Origin: Nucisporomicrobium flavum
Lineage (GTDB): Bacteria; Actinomycetota; Actinomycetes; Mycobacteriales; Micromonosporaceae
DNA: 64,000 nucleotides
NCBI RefSeq assembly: GCF_016464385.1
Contig: NZ_JADMLH010000001.1
Location: forward strand, 1-64,000
Direction of reading: 5' to 3'
Position 1 is the stretch's first letter, and each line of letters begins with the position of its first letter. This document shows, in pieces, positions 33,920 through 44,744 of this stretch. The notes under the pieces were generated by a model, which did not search any database, was not told where the DNA came from, and was given only the letters and a program-made list of their open reading frames with translations. The translations under genes were made by a program, and so were the position numbers.

Positions 33920-34384
33920 ATGCTCGTGCAGCTGAACCGTACCGATCAGAACAGGGCGTTCGCGCCGAACTCGACCGCGCTGCCCGCGCCGGATCTGGAC
34001 CGGCAGCGGGCCGACCCGGTGGTGGCCGTGCTCGGTCAGCCGGGCCGGGTGGCGGCGCTCGGGGCGCACCTGCCCGGCGGGTGGACCGTGCGCTTCGCCG
34101 CGGGGCTCGACGACCTGCGGGCCGGGGAGATCGTGCTGCTCAGCGGCGCCAGGCAGCAGGACGTGGTGCGGGCCCGGGCGGCGGTGCCCGCGCGTACCCG
34201 GATCGTGGCCCTGGTCGACGACGACGCGCCGGCCGAGCTGGTCGCCGGGGTGCTGAGCGACGGCGCGGACGTCTGCGTCCGCGGCGGCCAGCCGGTGATC
34301 CTGGCGAGCCACCTGGTCGCCTGCCGTCGCCGGCAGACGGCCGAGCGGTGGATCAACCTGGAGGCGGCGCTGCCTCCCGCGTGA
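33920..34384 (+). CDS. Degenerate receiver-like hypothetical protein
   Basis: 154 residues from ATG 33920, with GGGGGAG upstream; an in-frame TTG at 33827 would add 31 residues. The pattern resembles a response-regulator receiver: VVAVLGQPGRVAALGAHLP, a middle EIVLLSGARQQDVVRAR, RIVALVDDDAPAELVAGVLSDGADVCVRGG, then a helix ILASHLVACRRRQTAERW. The usual phosphoacceptor Asp and the conserved Lys are not evident, so it may be an unphosphorylated receiver-like protein. TTGACA at 33827-33832 could be a -35 element. Confidence 0.6.
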   Translation: MLVQLNRTDQNRAFAPNSTALPAPDLDRQRADPVVAVLGQPGRVAALGAHLPGGWTVRFAAGLDDLRAGEIVLLSGARQQDVVRARAAVPARTRIVALVDDDAPAELVAGVLSDGADVCVRGGQPVILASHLVACRRRQTAERWINLEAALPPA

Positions 34385-34405
34385 CACCCGGGCACCGCAC
34401 CAGCG

Positions 34406-34945
34406 TCACGACGAGCGCGACGGCCGGGACGAGGGGTCCGGGGCGAGCACCTTGCAGGCCTCGATCGCCTGCTGCACCTCGGGATCGCCGGTCGCCGGTG
34501 CGCTGCTGCCGAGCGTGACCCCGTGGTCCTGCAGGCAGGTGCGGTAGGCGGCGTTCATCCCGTTGCCGCGCCCGCCGCCGTCCGGGCGGCCGCTCGGGCG
34601 CACCGAGGCGCACGCGGTCTGCGCCTTCTGCCAGGTGGCGTCGTCCACCCCGGCCGGCTTCCGGAGGCCGCCGCGGAAGCCGCCGGGCCCGCCGCTGCCG
34701 GAGGGCCGCGGCATGCCGGACGGGAAGCCGCCCTCCGGTCGCCCCGCGGGCCCGCCCGACGGCATGGTCACGGTGACGCCGTTCGTCCGCAGGCATTCCG
34801 TGTACGCGGTGAAGGCGCCACCGCCGCCGTCCGGCACTTCCGGGTCACCGCCGCCTCCGCAGGCGGCGGCGGACACGAGCAGCCCCGCCGCCACGATGGC
34901 CAGGCCGGCGGCCCGGACCCGGGGCGATCTTCTGTTCTGCGGCAC
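34406..34945 (-). CDS. Secreted lipoprotein with duplicated two-cysteine repeat
   Basis: 179 residues from GTG 34945 behind GGAGAG. The signal peptide ends in a lipobox (VSAAACGGG), so Cys29 is probably lipidated. The mature part contains two copies of one unit: YTECLRTNGVTV ... WQKAQTACASVRP (about 45-117) and YRTCLQDHGVTL ... VQQAIEACKVLAP (about 132-169), separated by a Gly/Pro-rich linker. Each unit has two Cys that could form a disulfide. No domain name was recognised. It is divergent from the first HlyD-type adaptor and shares the intergenic region that holds the phased repeats, so it may be co-regulated with the efflux system. Confidence 0.8.
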   Translation of the reverse strand: MPQNRRSPRVRAAGLAIVAAGLLVSAAACGGGGDPEVPDGGGGAFTAYTECLRTNGVTVTMPSGGPAGRPEGGFPSGMPRPSGSGGPGGFRGGLRKPAGVDDATWQKAQTACASVRPSGRPDGGGRGNGMNAAYRTCLQDHGVTLGSSAPATGDPEVQQAIEACKVLAPDPSSRPSRSS

Positions 34946-35048
34946 GGTCTCTCCTCACGTACGCGGACAGGACCGTCCCACGAAAGGCCTCGCACCTCGC
35001 CGCCACGTCGGACGACGCTCGGAATCGGCTGGGAGCGTCCGGTCCCGG

Positions 35049-35104
35049 CTCCGAGGAAACTCCGAGCCGGGACCGAGCCCGCCGGGAGGCCGGACGCCGA
35101 GACT
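35049..35104 (+). promoter_or_regulatory. Four 11-bp-phased direct repeats and -10 of the first adaptor gene
   Basis: Repeat units start at 35049 (CTCCGAGG), 35060 (CTCCGAGC), 35071 (GACCGAGC) and 35082 (CCGGGAGG, weakest), each 11 bp apart. Nine bases later GAGACT at 35099-35104 is a plausible -10, and the ATG follows after 7 bases. Direct repeats at about one helical turn are the usual binding mode of OmpR-family regulators, and the units occupy the place of a -35. The same layout is found at 38685-38740. Confidence 0.7.
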
Positions 35105-35111
35105 TTCCGCC

Positions 35112-36362
35112 ATGGGTATCGGCCGGACCGCCTGGCGCGGGGGACGTCGGCGGTGGGTGTGGCTCGCGGCCGGTGTCGTGGTGGTCGTGCTGCTCGCCGC
35201 CGGTCTCGCCCGCGCGCTGACCGCCGGCGCCGGCGCCGGGCCCGCCGCGGCCGCCACCGTGGCCGCCGACCGGGGCGCGGTCACCAGCGAGGTCGCCACG
35301 ACGGGGAACGTGCAGCCCGCGCAGACGCGCAGCCTCTCCTTCGCGGTCGCGGGCACGGTCGAGGCCGTGAAGGTACGCCCCGGCACGGTCGTCACGGCCG
35401 GTCAGGAGCTGGCCCGCATCGACGACTCCGACGCCGCCGGGGCCGTGGACTCCGCTCGCAAGGCCCTCGCCGACGCCGAGGACGCTCTGCAGGAGGCCCG
35501 CGATCAGGCTGCCCCGACCGGCTCGGGATGCGGCGTGGTGCCGGCCGCTTACGCCTCGGCGCCCCCGCCCACACCCACGGGCGCGACCCCGGCGCCCACC
35601 CGCACCACCGCGCCCGCCGCGACGCCGCGGCCCACCCGGACGCCGGCACCCACCCGCACCAGCGCGCCGGCCCGGACCTCGCCGCCCGCGCGCGGTGGCG
35701 CTCCCACCACCACGGCGTGCGGGGGCGCGGACCAGCAGGGTGGACGCCAGGGCGGCGGAGGCGACGCTGTGCTGAGCGCCGAGCAGCGGGTGAACCAGGC
35801 CGGAGCGGCGGTGGCGAAGGCGGAGGACGACCTCGAGGGCACCACGATCACCGCGCCCCTCGCCGGCCGGGTCCTGTCGGTCTCCGGCAAGGTCGGCAGC
35901 CGGGTGGGCGCCGGGGCGGCGTTCCTGACCCTGGCCGACGTCTCCGGCATGCAGATCGCCGCGGACTTCCCGGAGGCCGACGCGGACCGGCTGGCCGTAC
36001 GGCAGAAGGCGGCGGTCACCCTGGCGGACCGGGCCGGCGAGACGTTCGCGGCCACGGTCGTGCAGGTCGACCCGGTCGGCACCAGCGACGGCACGCTGGT
36101 CCGCTTCGGCGTGGTGCTGTCCTTCGACGACGCCCCGGAGGACCTGCTCGTGGGGCAGAGCGCGGCCGTACGGGTCACCACCGGCGCGAAGCGGGACGTG
36201 CTGCGGGTCCCGAGCACCGCCGTCCACGACGTCGCCGGTCCGGCCGGTACGGTGCTGCGCGCCGGCGCCCGGGTCCGCGTCGGTGTCGGGCTGCGCGGCG
36301 ACGCGTACACCGAGATCACGTCCGGTCTGGCGCCGGGGGACACCGTGGCCCGCTCGTGGTGA
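35112..36362 (+). CDS. HlyD-family efflux adaptor with Pro/Thr-rich insert
   Basis: 416 residues from ATG 35112. One N-terminal transmembrane segment (about 15-37) anchors it. The first lipoyl half is VRPGTVVTAGQELARIDD and the second is TITAPLAGRVLSVSGKVG, followed by a beta-barrel part (ADFPEADADRLAVRQKAAVTL). Between the helices (about residues 135-215) lies an unusual Pro/Thr/Ala-rich stretch bounded by Cys140 and Cys203, which may be disulfide-linked. It would connect an inner-membrane ABC transporter to the outside, like MacA. The transporter genes are 4 kb downstream, past the two-component genes. Confidence 0.87.
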   Translation: MGIGRTAWRGGRRRWVWLAAGVVVVVLLAAGLARALTAGAGAGPAAAATVAADRGAVTSEVATTGNVQPAQTRSLSFAVAGTVEAVKVRPGTVVTAGQELARIDDSDAAGAVDSARKALADAEDALQEARDQAAPTGSGCGVVPAAYASAPPPTPTGATPAPTRTTAPAATPRPTRTPAPTRTSAPARTSPPARGGAPTTTACGGADQQGGRQGGGGDAVLSAEQRVNQAGAAVAKAEDDLEGTTITAPLAGRVLSVSGKVGSRVGAGAAFLTLADVSGMQIAADFPEADADRLAVRQKAAVTLADRAGETFAATVVQVDPVGTSDGTLVRFGVVLSFDDAPEDLLVGQSAAVRVTTGAKRDVLRVPSTAVHDVAGPAGTVLRAGARVRVGVGLRGDAYTEITSGLAPGDTVARSW

Positions 36363-36423
36363 CCTCAGCTCGCTCCCACGTTCTTCATGGCCGATTCAAA
36401 GGAAGCGCTGATAGTTCTTCGGC

Positions 36424-37172
36424 GTGCATTCCGCTACGAGAGGTTCCGTCGCCCTCGGTGAGCCCCCGGCGGCCCGGCCCAGGGTCCTGGTGGTCGACGA
36501 CGAGCCCAACATCTCCGCCCTGCTCTCGGCCACGCTGCGGCTGGTCGCCTTCGACGTGCGGGTGGCCGGGTCCGGCCACGGCGCGCTGGTCGCGGTCGAG
36601 GAGTTCGACCCGGACCTGGTCGTGCTGGACGTGATGCTGCCCGACCTGGACGGCTTCGACGTGGCCCGGCGCCTGCGCGCGTCCGGCCGCGGCACGCCGG
36701 TGCTGTTCCTGACCGCGCGTGACGCCGTCGAGGACCGGGTGGCGGGGCTGACCGCGGGCGCGGACGACTACGTCACGAAGCCGTTCAGCCTCGAGGAGGT
36801 GGTGCTGCGCATCCGGGCCATCCTGCGCCGCAGCCGGCCGGGCCCGGACGCGCCGGCGGACCCCGGGGTGCTGCGCTACGCCGACCTGGAGCTCGACGAG
36901 GACGCCCACGAGGTACGCCGGGCCGGCCGCCTCGTCGACCTGTCGCCGACCGAGTTCAACCTGCTGCGCTACCTGCTGATCAACGCGGGGAGGGTGGTCA
37001 GCAAGGCGCAGATCCTGGACCGGGTGTGGAAGTACGACTTCGGCGGCGACGGGCGCATCGTCGAGTCGTACGTCTACTACCTGCGCCGCAAGATCGACAC
37101 GACCGGCCCGCCGCTGATCCACACCGTCCGGGGGGTCGGCTACGCCCTGCGCCTGCCGCGCGGCGGGGACGA

Positions 37173-37176
<4 letters not shown>
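36424..37176 (+). CDS. OmpR-family response regulator
   Basis: 250 residues from GTG 36424; GATAGT at 36410-36415 lies 8 bases upstream. The receiver domain (about 20-135) has the acidic pair VLVVDDEPN, phosphoacceptor Asp in LVVLDVMLPDLDGF, and the Lys in DDYVTKPF. The C-terminal winged helix (about 150-245) ends in the typical VRGVGYALRLP. It probably binds 11-bp direct repeats at the two flanking adaptor promoters. The gene overlaps the kinase gene by 4 bases. Confidence 0.95.
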
Positions 37177-38681
<1,505 letters not shown>

Positions 38682-38684
38682 CGG

Positions 38685-38740
38685 TTCCGAGGTGGCTCCG
38701 AGGTGACGCCGAAGATCCTCCGAGGGGACCTGGCCAGAGT
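38685..38740 (+). promoter_or_regulatory. Four 11-bp-phased direct repeats and -10 of the second adaptor gene
   Basis: Repeats start at 38685 (TTCCGAGG), 38696 (CTCCGAGG), 38707 (CGCCGAAG) and 38718 (CTCCGAGG), exactly 11 bp apart. After nine bases CAGAGT at 38735-38740 is the likely -10, and ATG 38748 follows 7 bases later. From first repeat to ATG the spacing equals that of the first adaptor gene base for base (63 bases). Confidence 0.75.
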
Positions 38741-38747
38741 GTCCGGC

Positions 38748-39901
38748 ATGCCAGCTGCCCTGGGTTCCCTGCGCCGTCCCGCGGTCGCGGTCAACGCCGT
38801 CCTGGCGCTGCTGCTCGCCGGCGGCGCCTTCTGGGCGTACGAGACGCTGTCCGGTCCCGCCACGGGCACCGCGGCGGACGCGTCGGTGCGCTCCGTACCC
38901 GTCCAGCAGGGCACCGTGACCGCAACCGTGACCGCAGACGGCTCCGTGGAGAGCGCGAGCACCGCGAGCGCGAGCTTCGTGACCGGCGGAACCGTCACCA
39001 GCATCGCGGTGCACGTCGGCGACAGGGTGAAGAAGGGGCAGGTGCTCGCGAAGGTCGATCCGGCACCGGCGCAGCGGACCCTCTCCGCCGCCGAGGCCGA
39101 CCTCGCCGCCGCCCGCGACGCCCTGGCCCGCGCCGAGGACGCCGGGTCGGACACCTCGAGCGCGCAGAACGAGGTCACCAGGGCGCAGCTCGGCGTCGAC
39201 GAGGCGCAGGCCGGGGTGGACGGCACGGTCCTCGAGGCGCCGATGGCCGGTACGGTCGTCGCCGTCAACGGCACGCTCGGCAGCTCGTCCCAACCCTCCG
39301 CCCAGCAGGGCTCCGCCGATGAGGCCTCGGGTTTCATCGACCTCGCCGACCTCGGCAAGCTGCAGGTCACCGCGGCCTTCGCCGAGGCCGACGCCACGAA
39401 GCTCAAGGAGAAACAGGCCGCCACCGTCACCTGGAACGCGCTCAGCGGCACCCGGCAGAGCGCGAAGGTCGTCGCCGTCGACCCGCAGGCCACCACCGAC
39501 GGCACCGTCGTCACGTACGGCGTGACGCTCAGCCTCGACAAGGTCCCGGCCGGCGCGAAACCGGGCCAGACGGTCTCGGTGTCCGTGGTCACCGGAGAGG
39601 TCGCCGGCGCCCTCTCCGTCACCTCCGCGGCGGTGACCACGGTCGGCAACCGGCACACCGTGACCGTCGTGGCGAACGGCGTCCAGGAGACCCGGCAGGT
39701 CGAGATCGGCCTGGAGGGCGACCAGGTCACCCAGATCATCTCGGGGCTCACCGCCGGCGAGCAGGTGGTGATCCGGACGACCACCACGACCACCGGCGGC
39801 ACCCAGGGCAGACTCCCCGGCGGCGGCTTCGGCGGCCTCACCGGCGGCGGCGCCCCGGCCGGTGGGGGTTTCCCCGGCGGCGGCACCGGCCGGGCCGGCC
39901 G

Positions 39902-39905
<4 letters not shown>
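38748..39905 (+). CDS. HlyD/MacA-type efflux adaptor
   Basis: 385 residues from ATG 38748; a GTG at 38703 is in frame but lies inside the repeat array, so it is rejected. It has an N-terminal anchor (about 12-35), lipoyl halves IAVHVGDRVKKGQVLAKVDP and VLEAPMAGTVVAVNG, a helical hairpin (SAAEADLAAARDALARAED), a beta-barrel (VTAAFAEADATKLKEKQAATV), and a C-terminal Gly-rich tail. It should couple to the MacB-like ATPase and permease encoded next, with a 4-base overlap to the ATPase gene, giving a MacAB-type efflux system for antibiotics, peptides or lipids. Confidence 0.9.
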
Positions 39906-40620
<715 letters not shown>

Positions 40621-40624
<4 letters not shown>

Positions 40625-41817
40625 GCTTCCTCGAAGTGGTCCGGTTCGCGCTGCGCGGGCTGTCGGCGAACAAGCTGCGCTCGGCGCTGACCATGCTCGG
40701 CATCCTGATCGGCGTCGCCGCGGTGATCCTGCTCGTCGCCGTCGGCAACGGCTCCGCCCGGGCGATCAGCGAGCGGATCGAGGCGCTGGGCACCAACACG
40801 GTCACCGTGATGAGCGCCGGCCGCGGCGGGGCCGAGAGTACCGCGCTGACGACCGGGATCGCCGGCGCCCTCACCGATCCCGTGCTCGCGCCCGACGTCG
40901 CGTCCGTGTCGCCGGTGGTCAGCGCGTCGGCGTCGCTCACGTACGAGGGCGCGGAGCATGAGGTGACCAGCTTCGTCGGCACCACGCCCGGCTGGTTCGC
41001 CGCGTCCAACACCCCGGTCGGCTCCGGCTCGGCGTTCACCGCGGACGACGAGGCGCAGGGACGGCGGGTCGTGGTGATCGGCCGTACGGTCGCCGAGGAG
41101 CTGTTCCCGGGCGTCGACCCCGTCGGCGAGCAGGTCACGGTCGGCGGGGCTCTCTTCACCGTGATCGGTGTCCTGGCGGAGAAGACCTCCACCGGCTTCC
41201 AGGACGCCAACGACACCGCGGTCGCGCCGCTCACGGCCGTACGGCAGGTGCTCACCGGGTACGGCGCGCTGACCTCGATCCTGGTGGAGGCCACGAGCCC
41301 GGGCCGGGTGGACGCCGTGCAGTCCGAGGTCGCCACGATCCTCGACCAGCGCCTGGGCGTCTCCTCCAGCGGCTCCGCGGCGTACCGGATCCAGAACGCG
41401 GCCCAGCTGCTGCAGACGCAGACCGAGACCGCCGATACCTTCACCACCCTGCTCGGCGCGGTCGCCGCGATCAGCCTGCTGGTCGGCGGGATCGGCATCA
41501 CCAACATCATGCTGGTCACGGTGACCGAGCGGACCCGCGAGATCGGCATCCGCAAGGCCCTCGGCGCGCCGCGCCGGGTGATCCTCACCCAGTTCCTCAT
41601 CGAGGCGACGCTGCTCAGCGTCCTCGGCGGGGCGCTGGGCGTGGCCGCCGCCCTGGTCGGCAGCAGCTTCGAGATCGTCGGCGTGAAGCCGGTCATCGTG
41701 CCCAGCTCCGTCGGGCTCGCCCTCGGCGTGTCCATCGCCATCGGACTGTTCTTCGGCAGCCTGCCCGCCGGCCGCGCCGCCCGCCTGCGCCCCATCGACG
41801 CGCTGCGCTACGAGTGA
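40621..41817 (+). CDS. MacB-type ABC transporter permease (FtsX-like)
   Basis: 398 residues from ATG 40621. The topology is the MacB one: a first membrane helix after ALRGLSANKLRSALTMLGILIGVAAV, a large extracytoplasmic MacB-PCD domain (about 40-270), and three C-terminal helices in the FtsX domain (LLVGGIGITNIMLVTVTERTREIGIRKALGA). The last motif couples to the ATPase. No lipoprotein-like signal is present. It is the membrane channel of the efflux module. Confidence 0.94.
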
Positions 41818-41825
41818 GGACCCCC

Positions 41826-42341
41826 GTGACCCCCATCGACGACACCGCCGTGCTGACCCCCGTCCAGGAACCTGACGACGACGGCCTGGCCGCCGAGATC
41901 GCCCGCGCGGCACCCCGGCGCTGGTGGAACCGCGGCACCCTCGGACTCGGCGTCGCCGCGCTGCTGCTGGCGGGCTTCCTCGGCGGGCTGCAGGCGCAGA
42001 AGCACTGGGGGACGAGCGCCACCCCGGCGATCGCCCGGCCCGGCGGCGCCCAGGGCGGACGGGGGACGTTCGGCTCCTTCCCGCAGGCGGCCGCTCCCAC
42101 GGCGTCCGCCGCGTCCGCACCGACGACGGGCAAGGTCAAGCTGGTCGACGGCACCACGCTCTACGTCCAGACCCCGGACGGCACGGTGGTCACCGTACGG
42201 ACCAGCGGGGACACCGCGGTGCGGACGGCCACCGCCGGCAAACTCAAGGACGTCAAGGCCGGCGACACGGTCAGTGTGCAGGGCGCCGCGACCGCCGACG
42301 GCACGGTCACCGCCACCACCGTCACGCGGAGCAGAAGGTAG
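41826..42341 (+). CDS. Membrane-anchored DUF5666-like protein
   Basis: 171 residues from GTG 41826 behind GAGGA; GTG 41814, overlapping the permease stop, is an alternative. One membrane helix (about 42-58) is followed by a small extracytoplasmic domain with the strand pattern GKVKLVDGTTLYVQTPDGTVVTVRTSG and KDVKAGDTVSVQGAATADG, as in DUF5666. It is the last gene of the efflux operon, so it may be an accessory of the transporter; its role is not known. Confidence 0.75.
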   Translation: MTPIDDTAVLTPVQEPDDDGLAAEIARAAPRRWWNRGTLGLGVAALLLAGFLGGLQAQKHWGTSATPAIARPGGAQGGRGTFGSFPQAAAPTASAASAPTTGKVKLVDGTTLYVQTPDGTVVTVRTSGDTAVRTATAGKLKDVKAGDTVSVQGAATADGTVTATTVTRSRR

Positions 42342-42405
42342 ACGGAGCAGAAGGCGGACAGTGGCGGACGTCGCCGGAGCAGGCGTCGCGGCGTACGGTT
42401 TCGCT

Positions 42406-42639
42406 GTGGCCCGACATGCCCGCGCGTCCCTCCTGGTGGTCCTTGCCGCCGTGTGGATCGTGGCGCCGCTCGCCGTGGGCCTCGGCGTCCTCGCCGTCCG
42501 GCTGGCGCAGCCCCAGGACGCGTTCCCGCTCGTCCTGGGCGCGACGACGGCTTTCGGCCTGGCCGGAGGCGTGGCGGTGGCTGCTATTCAGCGCCGGACC
42601 GGTCGCCCGTCGCCCGTCGGCGACCGCGGCGGGCGCTGA
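42406..42639 (+). CDS. Small two-helix membrane protein, unknown
   Basis: 77 residues from GTG 42406, preceded six bases upstream by TACGGT with no ribosome site. GTG 42361, with GAAGG upstream, would add 15 residues and cannot be excluded. Two hydrophobic segments (about 8-30 and 39-60) carry short loops. No family was recognised. Its 3' end overlaps the convergent gene at 42584 by 56 bases, so transcripts may interfere. Confidence 0.55.
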   Translation: MARHARASLLVVLAAVWIVAPLAVGLGVLAVRLAQPQDAFPLVLGATTAFGLAGGVAVAAIQRRTGRPSPVGDRGGR

Positions 42640-43465
42640 GCATCCCGGCGGCCATCGTGAGGCCTGCCGGGCCTACGGCCGTCGAGAGGGCGGCCGTGGT
42701 GACGAGCATGTCCTGGCGCGTCGAGAGGGCCGGCGCGAAGTACCGGAGGGCGAGGAACAGCGCGACGTACGCCGCCGCGAGCGACACCATCACCGCGAGG
42801 CCCCCGGCCATCTTGACGAGCAGGTGGATGTCCTCGGCGGAGTCGTAGATGAGGTGCCGCCGGAGGCTGCCGGCGTCCATGGTGGCCAGACTCTTGTGCC
42901 AGACGGCGAGGTGCCGGTCGTCGAGCGGCCGCCCGGGCGTGACCGGCTGGGCGGCGGAGGTTGCCGCCGGCGCGCCGGGAGGAGGCGTGCGCTGTCCCGC
43001 GCGTCGCTGGTGCACCACCGCCCGGAGGGCCTCGTCGACGGCGACCCGTACGGGTGTGCGGAGCCGTCGCGGATCGGCGGCAGGCCACTCGGCACACTCC
43101 CGGAAAAGCACCTCGCACACGGCGGCCGGTCCGCGGCCCTGGCGCAGCGCCGCCCGGTCCTTCTGATCGAGCGTCTCGTCCCGCGCCAGGAAGTCGTCGA
43201 TCACCCGGTAGACCAGCGTGCAGAGCCTGACGACCCGGCCGGTGAGGTCGCGCGCGGCCGCCAGGTGCGCCCGGTCCACGAAGGAGTCGCGTTCCATCTC
43301 GATGAAGGCACGGTGGTTCTCGTTGAGCCACTGCTGGGGAAGGTCGATACGGCCGGAGAGGAGCCGCGCGGCGAAGTCACAGCGGTACCTGGCTCCGAGG
43401 CGGCCTTCGCCGTCGCGGATCAGCTGCTCTTTCGTTGTCTCTGGCCGCGCCGCTTTCCTGTCCAT
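42584..43465 (-). CDS. Unknown protein with C-terminal membrane hairpin
   Basis: 293 residues from ATG 43465. The first ~215 residues are soluble and helical, with many charged residues (RAHLAAARDLTGRVVRLCTLVYRVIDDFLARDE). Two hydrophobic helices follow (about 221-243 and 250-272), then a basic tail (RRGRRRATG). I do not recognise the family. It is divergent from the XRE regulator gene across an AT-rich region with inverted repeats, so it may be controlled by that regulator and belong to the same module. Confidence 0.65.
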   Translation of the reverse strand: MDRKAARPETTKEQLIRDGEGRLGARYRCDFAARLLSGRIDLPQQWLNENHRAFIEMERDSFVDRAHLAAARDLTGRVVRLCTLVYRVIDDFLARDETLDQKDRAALRQGRGPAAVCEVLFRECAEWPAADPRRLRTPVRVAVDEALRAVVHQRRAGQRTPPPGAPAATSAAQPVTPGRPLDDRHLAVWHKSLATMDAGSLRRHLIYDSAEDIHLLVKMAGGLAVMVSLAAAYVALFLALRYFAPALSTRQDMLVTTAALSTAVGPAGLTMAAGMLSARRGRRRATGDRSGAE

Positions 43466-43513
43466 ACGAGGCCGTCCCCAGCGATTTCGGTGCTAGCGTG
43501 AGAGCGACAGTTC

Positions 43514-43615
43514 TCAACTTTAGTCGAGTTGAATCAAGAAGAGTCTTCGCGACTCTACGCTGATAAACTGTGCTACGGTTTGGTTAACGCTACTCCTGTT
43601 TACTCAAGGTAAACA
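43514..43615. promoter_or_regulatory. AT-rich divergent region with three inverted repeats
   Basis: Three short inverted repeats lie between divergent genes: TCAACT...AGTTGA (43514-43532), AGAGTC...GACTCT (43540-43556) and TGTTTAC TCAAG GTAAACA (43597-43615, perfect 7-bp arms). The region is much more AT-rich than the rest of the neighbourhood. The third is the best operator candidate for the XRE protein, placed 29 bases before its start. Confidence 0.55.
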
Positions 43616-43643
43616 AGCGGTCACTGAGGCCAGAGGGTGGGAG

Positions 43644-44744
43644 GTGGCCGTCGTGGCTACTCCGGCGGCGGAGCAGTTGGCGCATCGGCTCCGAAGTCTG
43701 CGGGACGAGGCAGGGCTCACCCAGAGCGAGCTGGCCGAGGTCTTCACGCGCGACGGCAGGCAGATCGGCGCCGCAGCGATCTCGTCCTGGGAACGGGTGC
43801 GGAACCCGGTTCTGGTGCCGGACTACCGCATCGAGCCGTATTCGCGGCTCAAGGCGTTGGTCCGGGATCCGCTGAGCCTGCCGGCCGAGGATCAGCTGAC
43901 CCCCCAGCAGGCCGCCGTCCGCGAGGAACTGCTGCGCGACCTGACCGGGCTCCACGAGCAGACCCGGGGCGGTTCGGCGGCGGCCGAGGCGGCCCGCGTG
44001 CCGACGTACCGGTCGTGGTTCTTCGCCGACGACGGCCCCGTCGTGATCATCGCTCCCGACGCCCCGAAGGAGGCGCGGGGGCCGCTCGCCGACGAGACCG
44101 ACCCCAACTACACGGCCATGCACTGGTTCGCCGACCAGGACGCCCTGATCGAGCTGCACGGGCACATCCGCGCCGAGAACGACCCCTCGCTGCCGGTCTT
44201 CTTCAAGCGGGCGTCCAAGGTCGACGCCGACGACCTCTCCGGTCACATCGTGCTGCTCGGCGGCATCGGGTGGAACCCGGTCACCCGGCGGCTGTTGCGC
44301 CTGCTCGAACGTCTTCCGATCCGCCAGATGGAGATCCCGGAGCTGGCCACCGGTGAGATCTTCGCGGTGGGCCACGGCGACGACGAGCGCCGGTTCCTCC
44401 CCGTCTGGTCCCGGCTCGACGGCGGGTCGCCCGAGCTCGAGGAGGACGTGGCGCTCCTGGCGCGGGTGCCCAATCCGTTCAACTCCAGCAAGACCCTGAC
44501 CCTGTGCAACGGCATCCACAGCCGCGGGGTGCTCGGTTCCGTCCGGGCCCTGACCGACGCGCGGATCCGGGAGGCGAACGAGGCCTACCTCGCCGAGCAC
44601 TTCCCGCGCGGGGAGTACGGCCTGCTCCTGCGGGTGCCGGTGTTCCACGGCGAGGCGCTCTCGCCGGACCTGCAGGACCCCCGCAACATCCTCTACGCCT
44701 GGCCTCAGGGAACGGCTGCCAAACCGCGACGGGAGCGCCCATGA
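43644..44744 (+). CDS. XRE-family regulator with a large C-terminal domain
   Basis: 366 residues from GTG 43644. The N-terminal HTH (about 8-60) is EQLAHRLRSLRDEAGLTQSELAEVFTRDGRQIGAAAISSWE. A second domain from about 130 includes YRSWFFADDGPVVIIAPDAP and HIVLLGGIGWNPVTRRLLRLLERLPIRQ, then VPNPFNSSKTLTLCNGIHSRGVLGSVRALTD. From memory this resembles a domain seen in other actinobacterial HTH proteins with an NPVT/PNPFNP-type pattern, but its ligand is unknown. The stop overlaps the next gene (ATGA), so the two are translationally coupled. Confidence 0.72.
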   Translation: MAVVATPAAEQLAHRLRSLRDEAGLTQSELAEVFTRDGRQIGAAAISSWERVRNPVLVPDYRIEPYSRLKALVRDPLSLPAEDQLTPQQAAVREELLRDLTGLHEQTRGGSAAAEAARVPTYRSWFFADDGPVVIIAPDAPKEARGPLADETDPNYTAMHWFADQDALIELHGHIRAENDPSLPVFFKRASKVDADDLSGHIVLLGGIGWNPVTRRLLRLLERLPIRQMEIPELATGEIFAVGHGDDERRFLPVWSRLDGGSPELEEDVALLARVPNPFNSSKTLTLCNGIHSRGVLGSVRALTDARIREANEAYLAEHFPRGEYGLLLRVPVFHGEALSPDLQDPRNILYAWPQGTAAKPRRERP

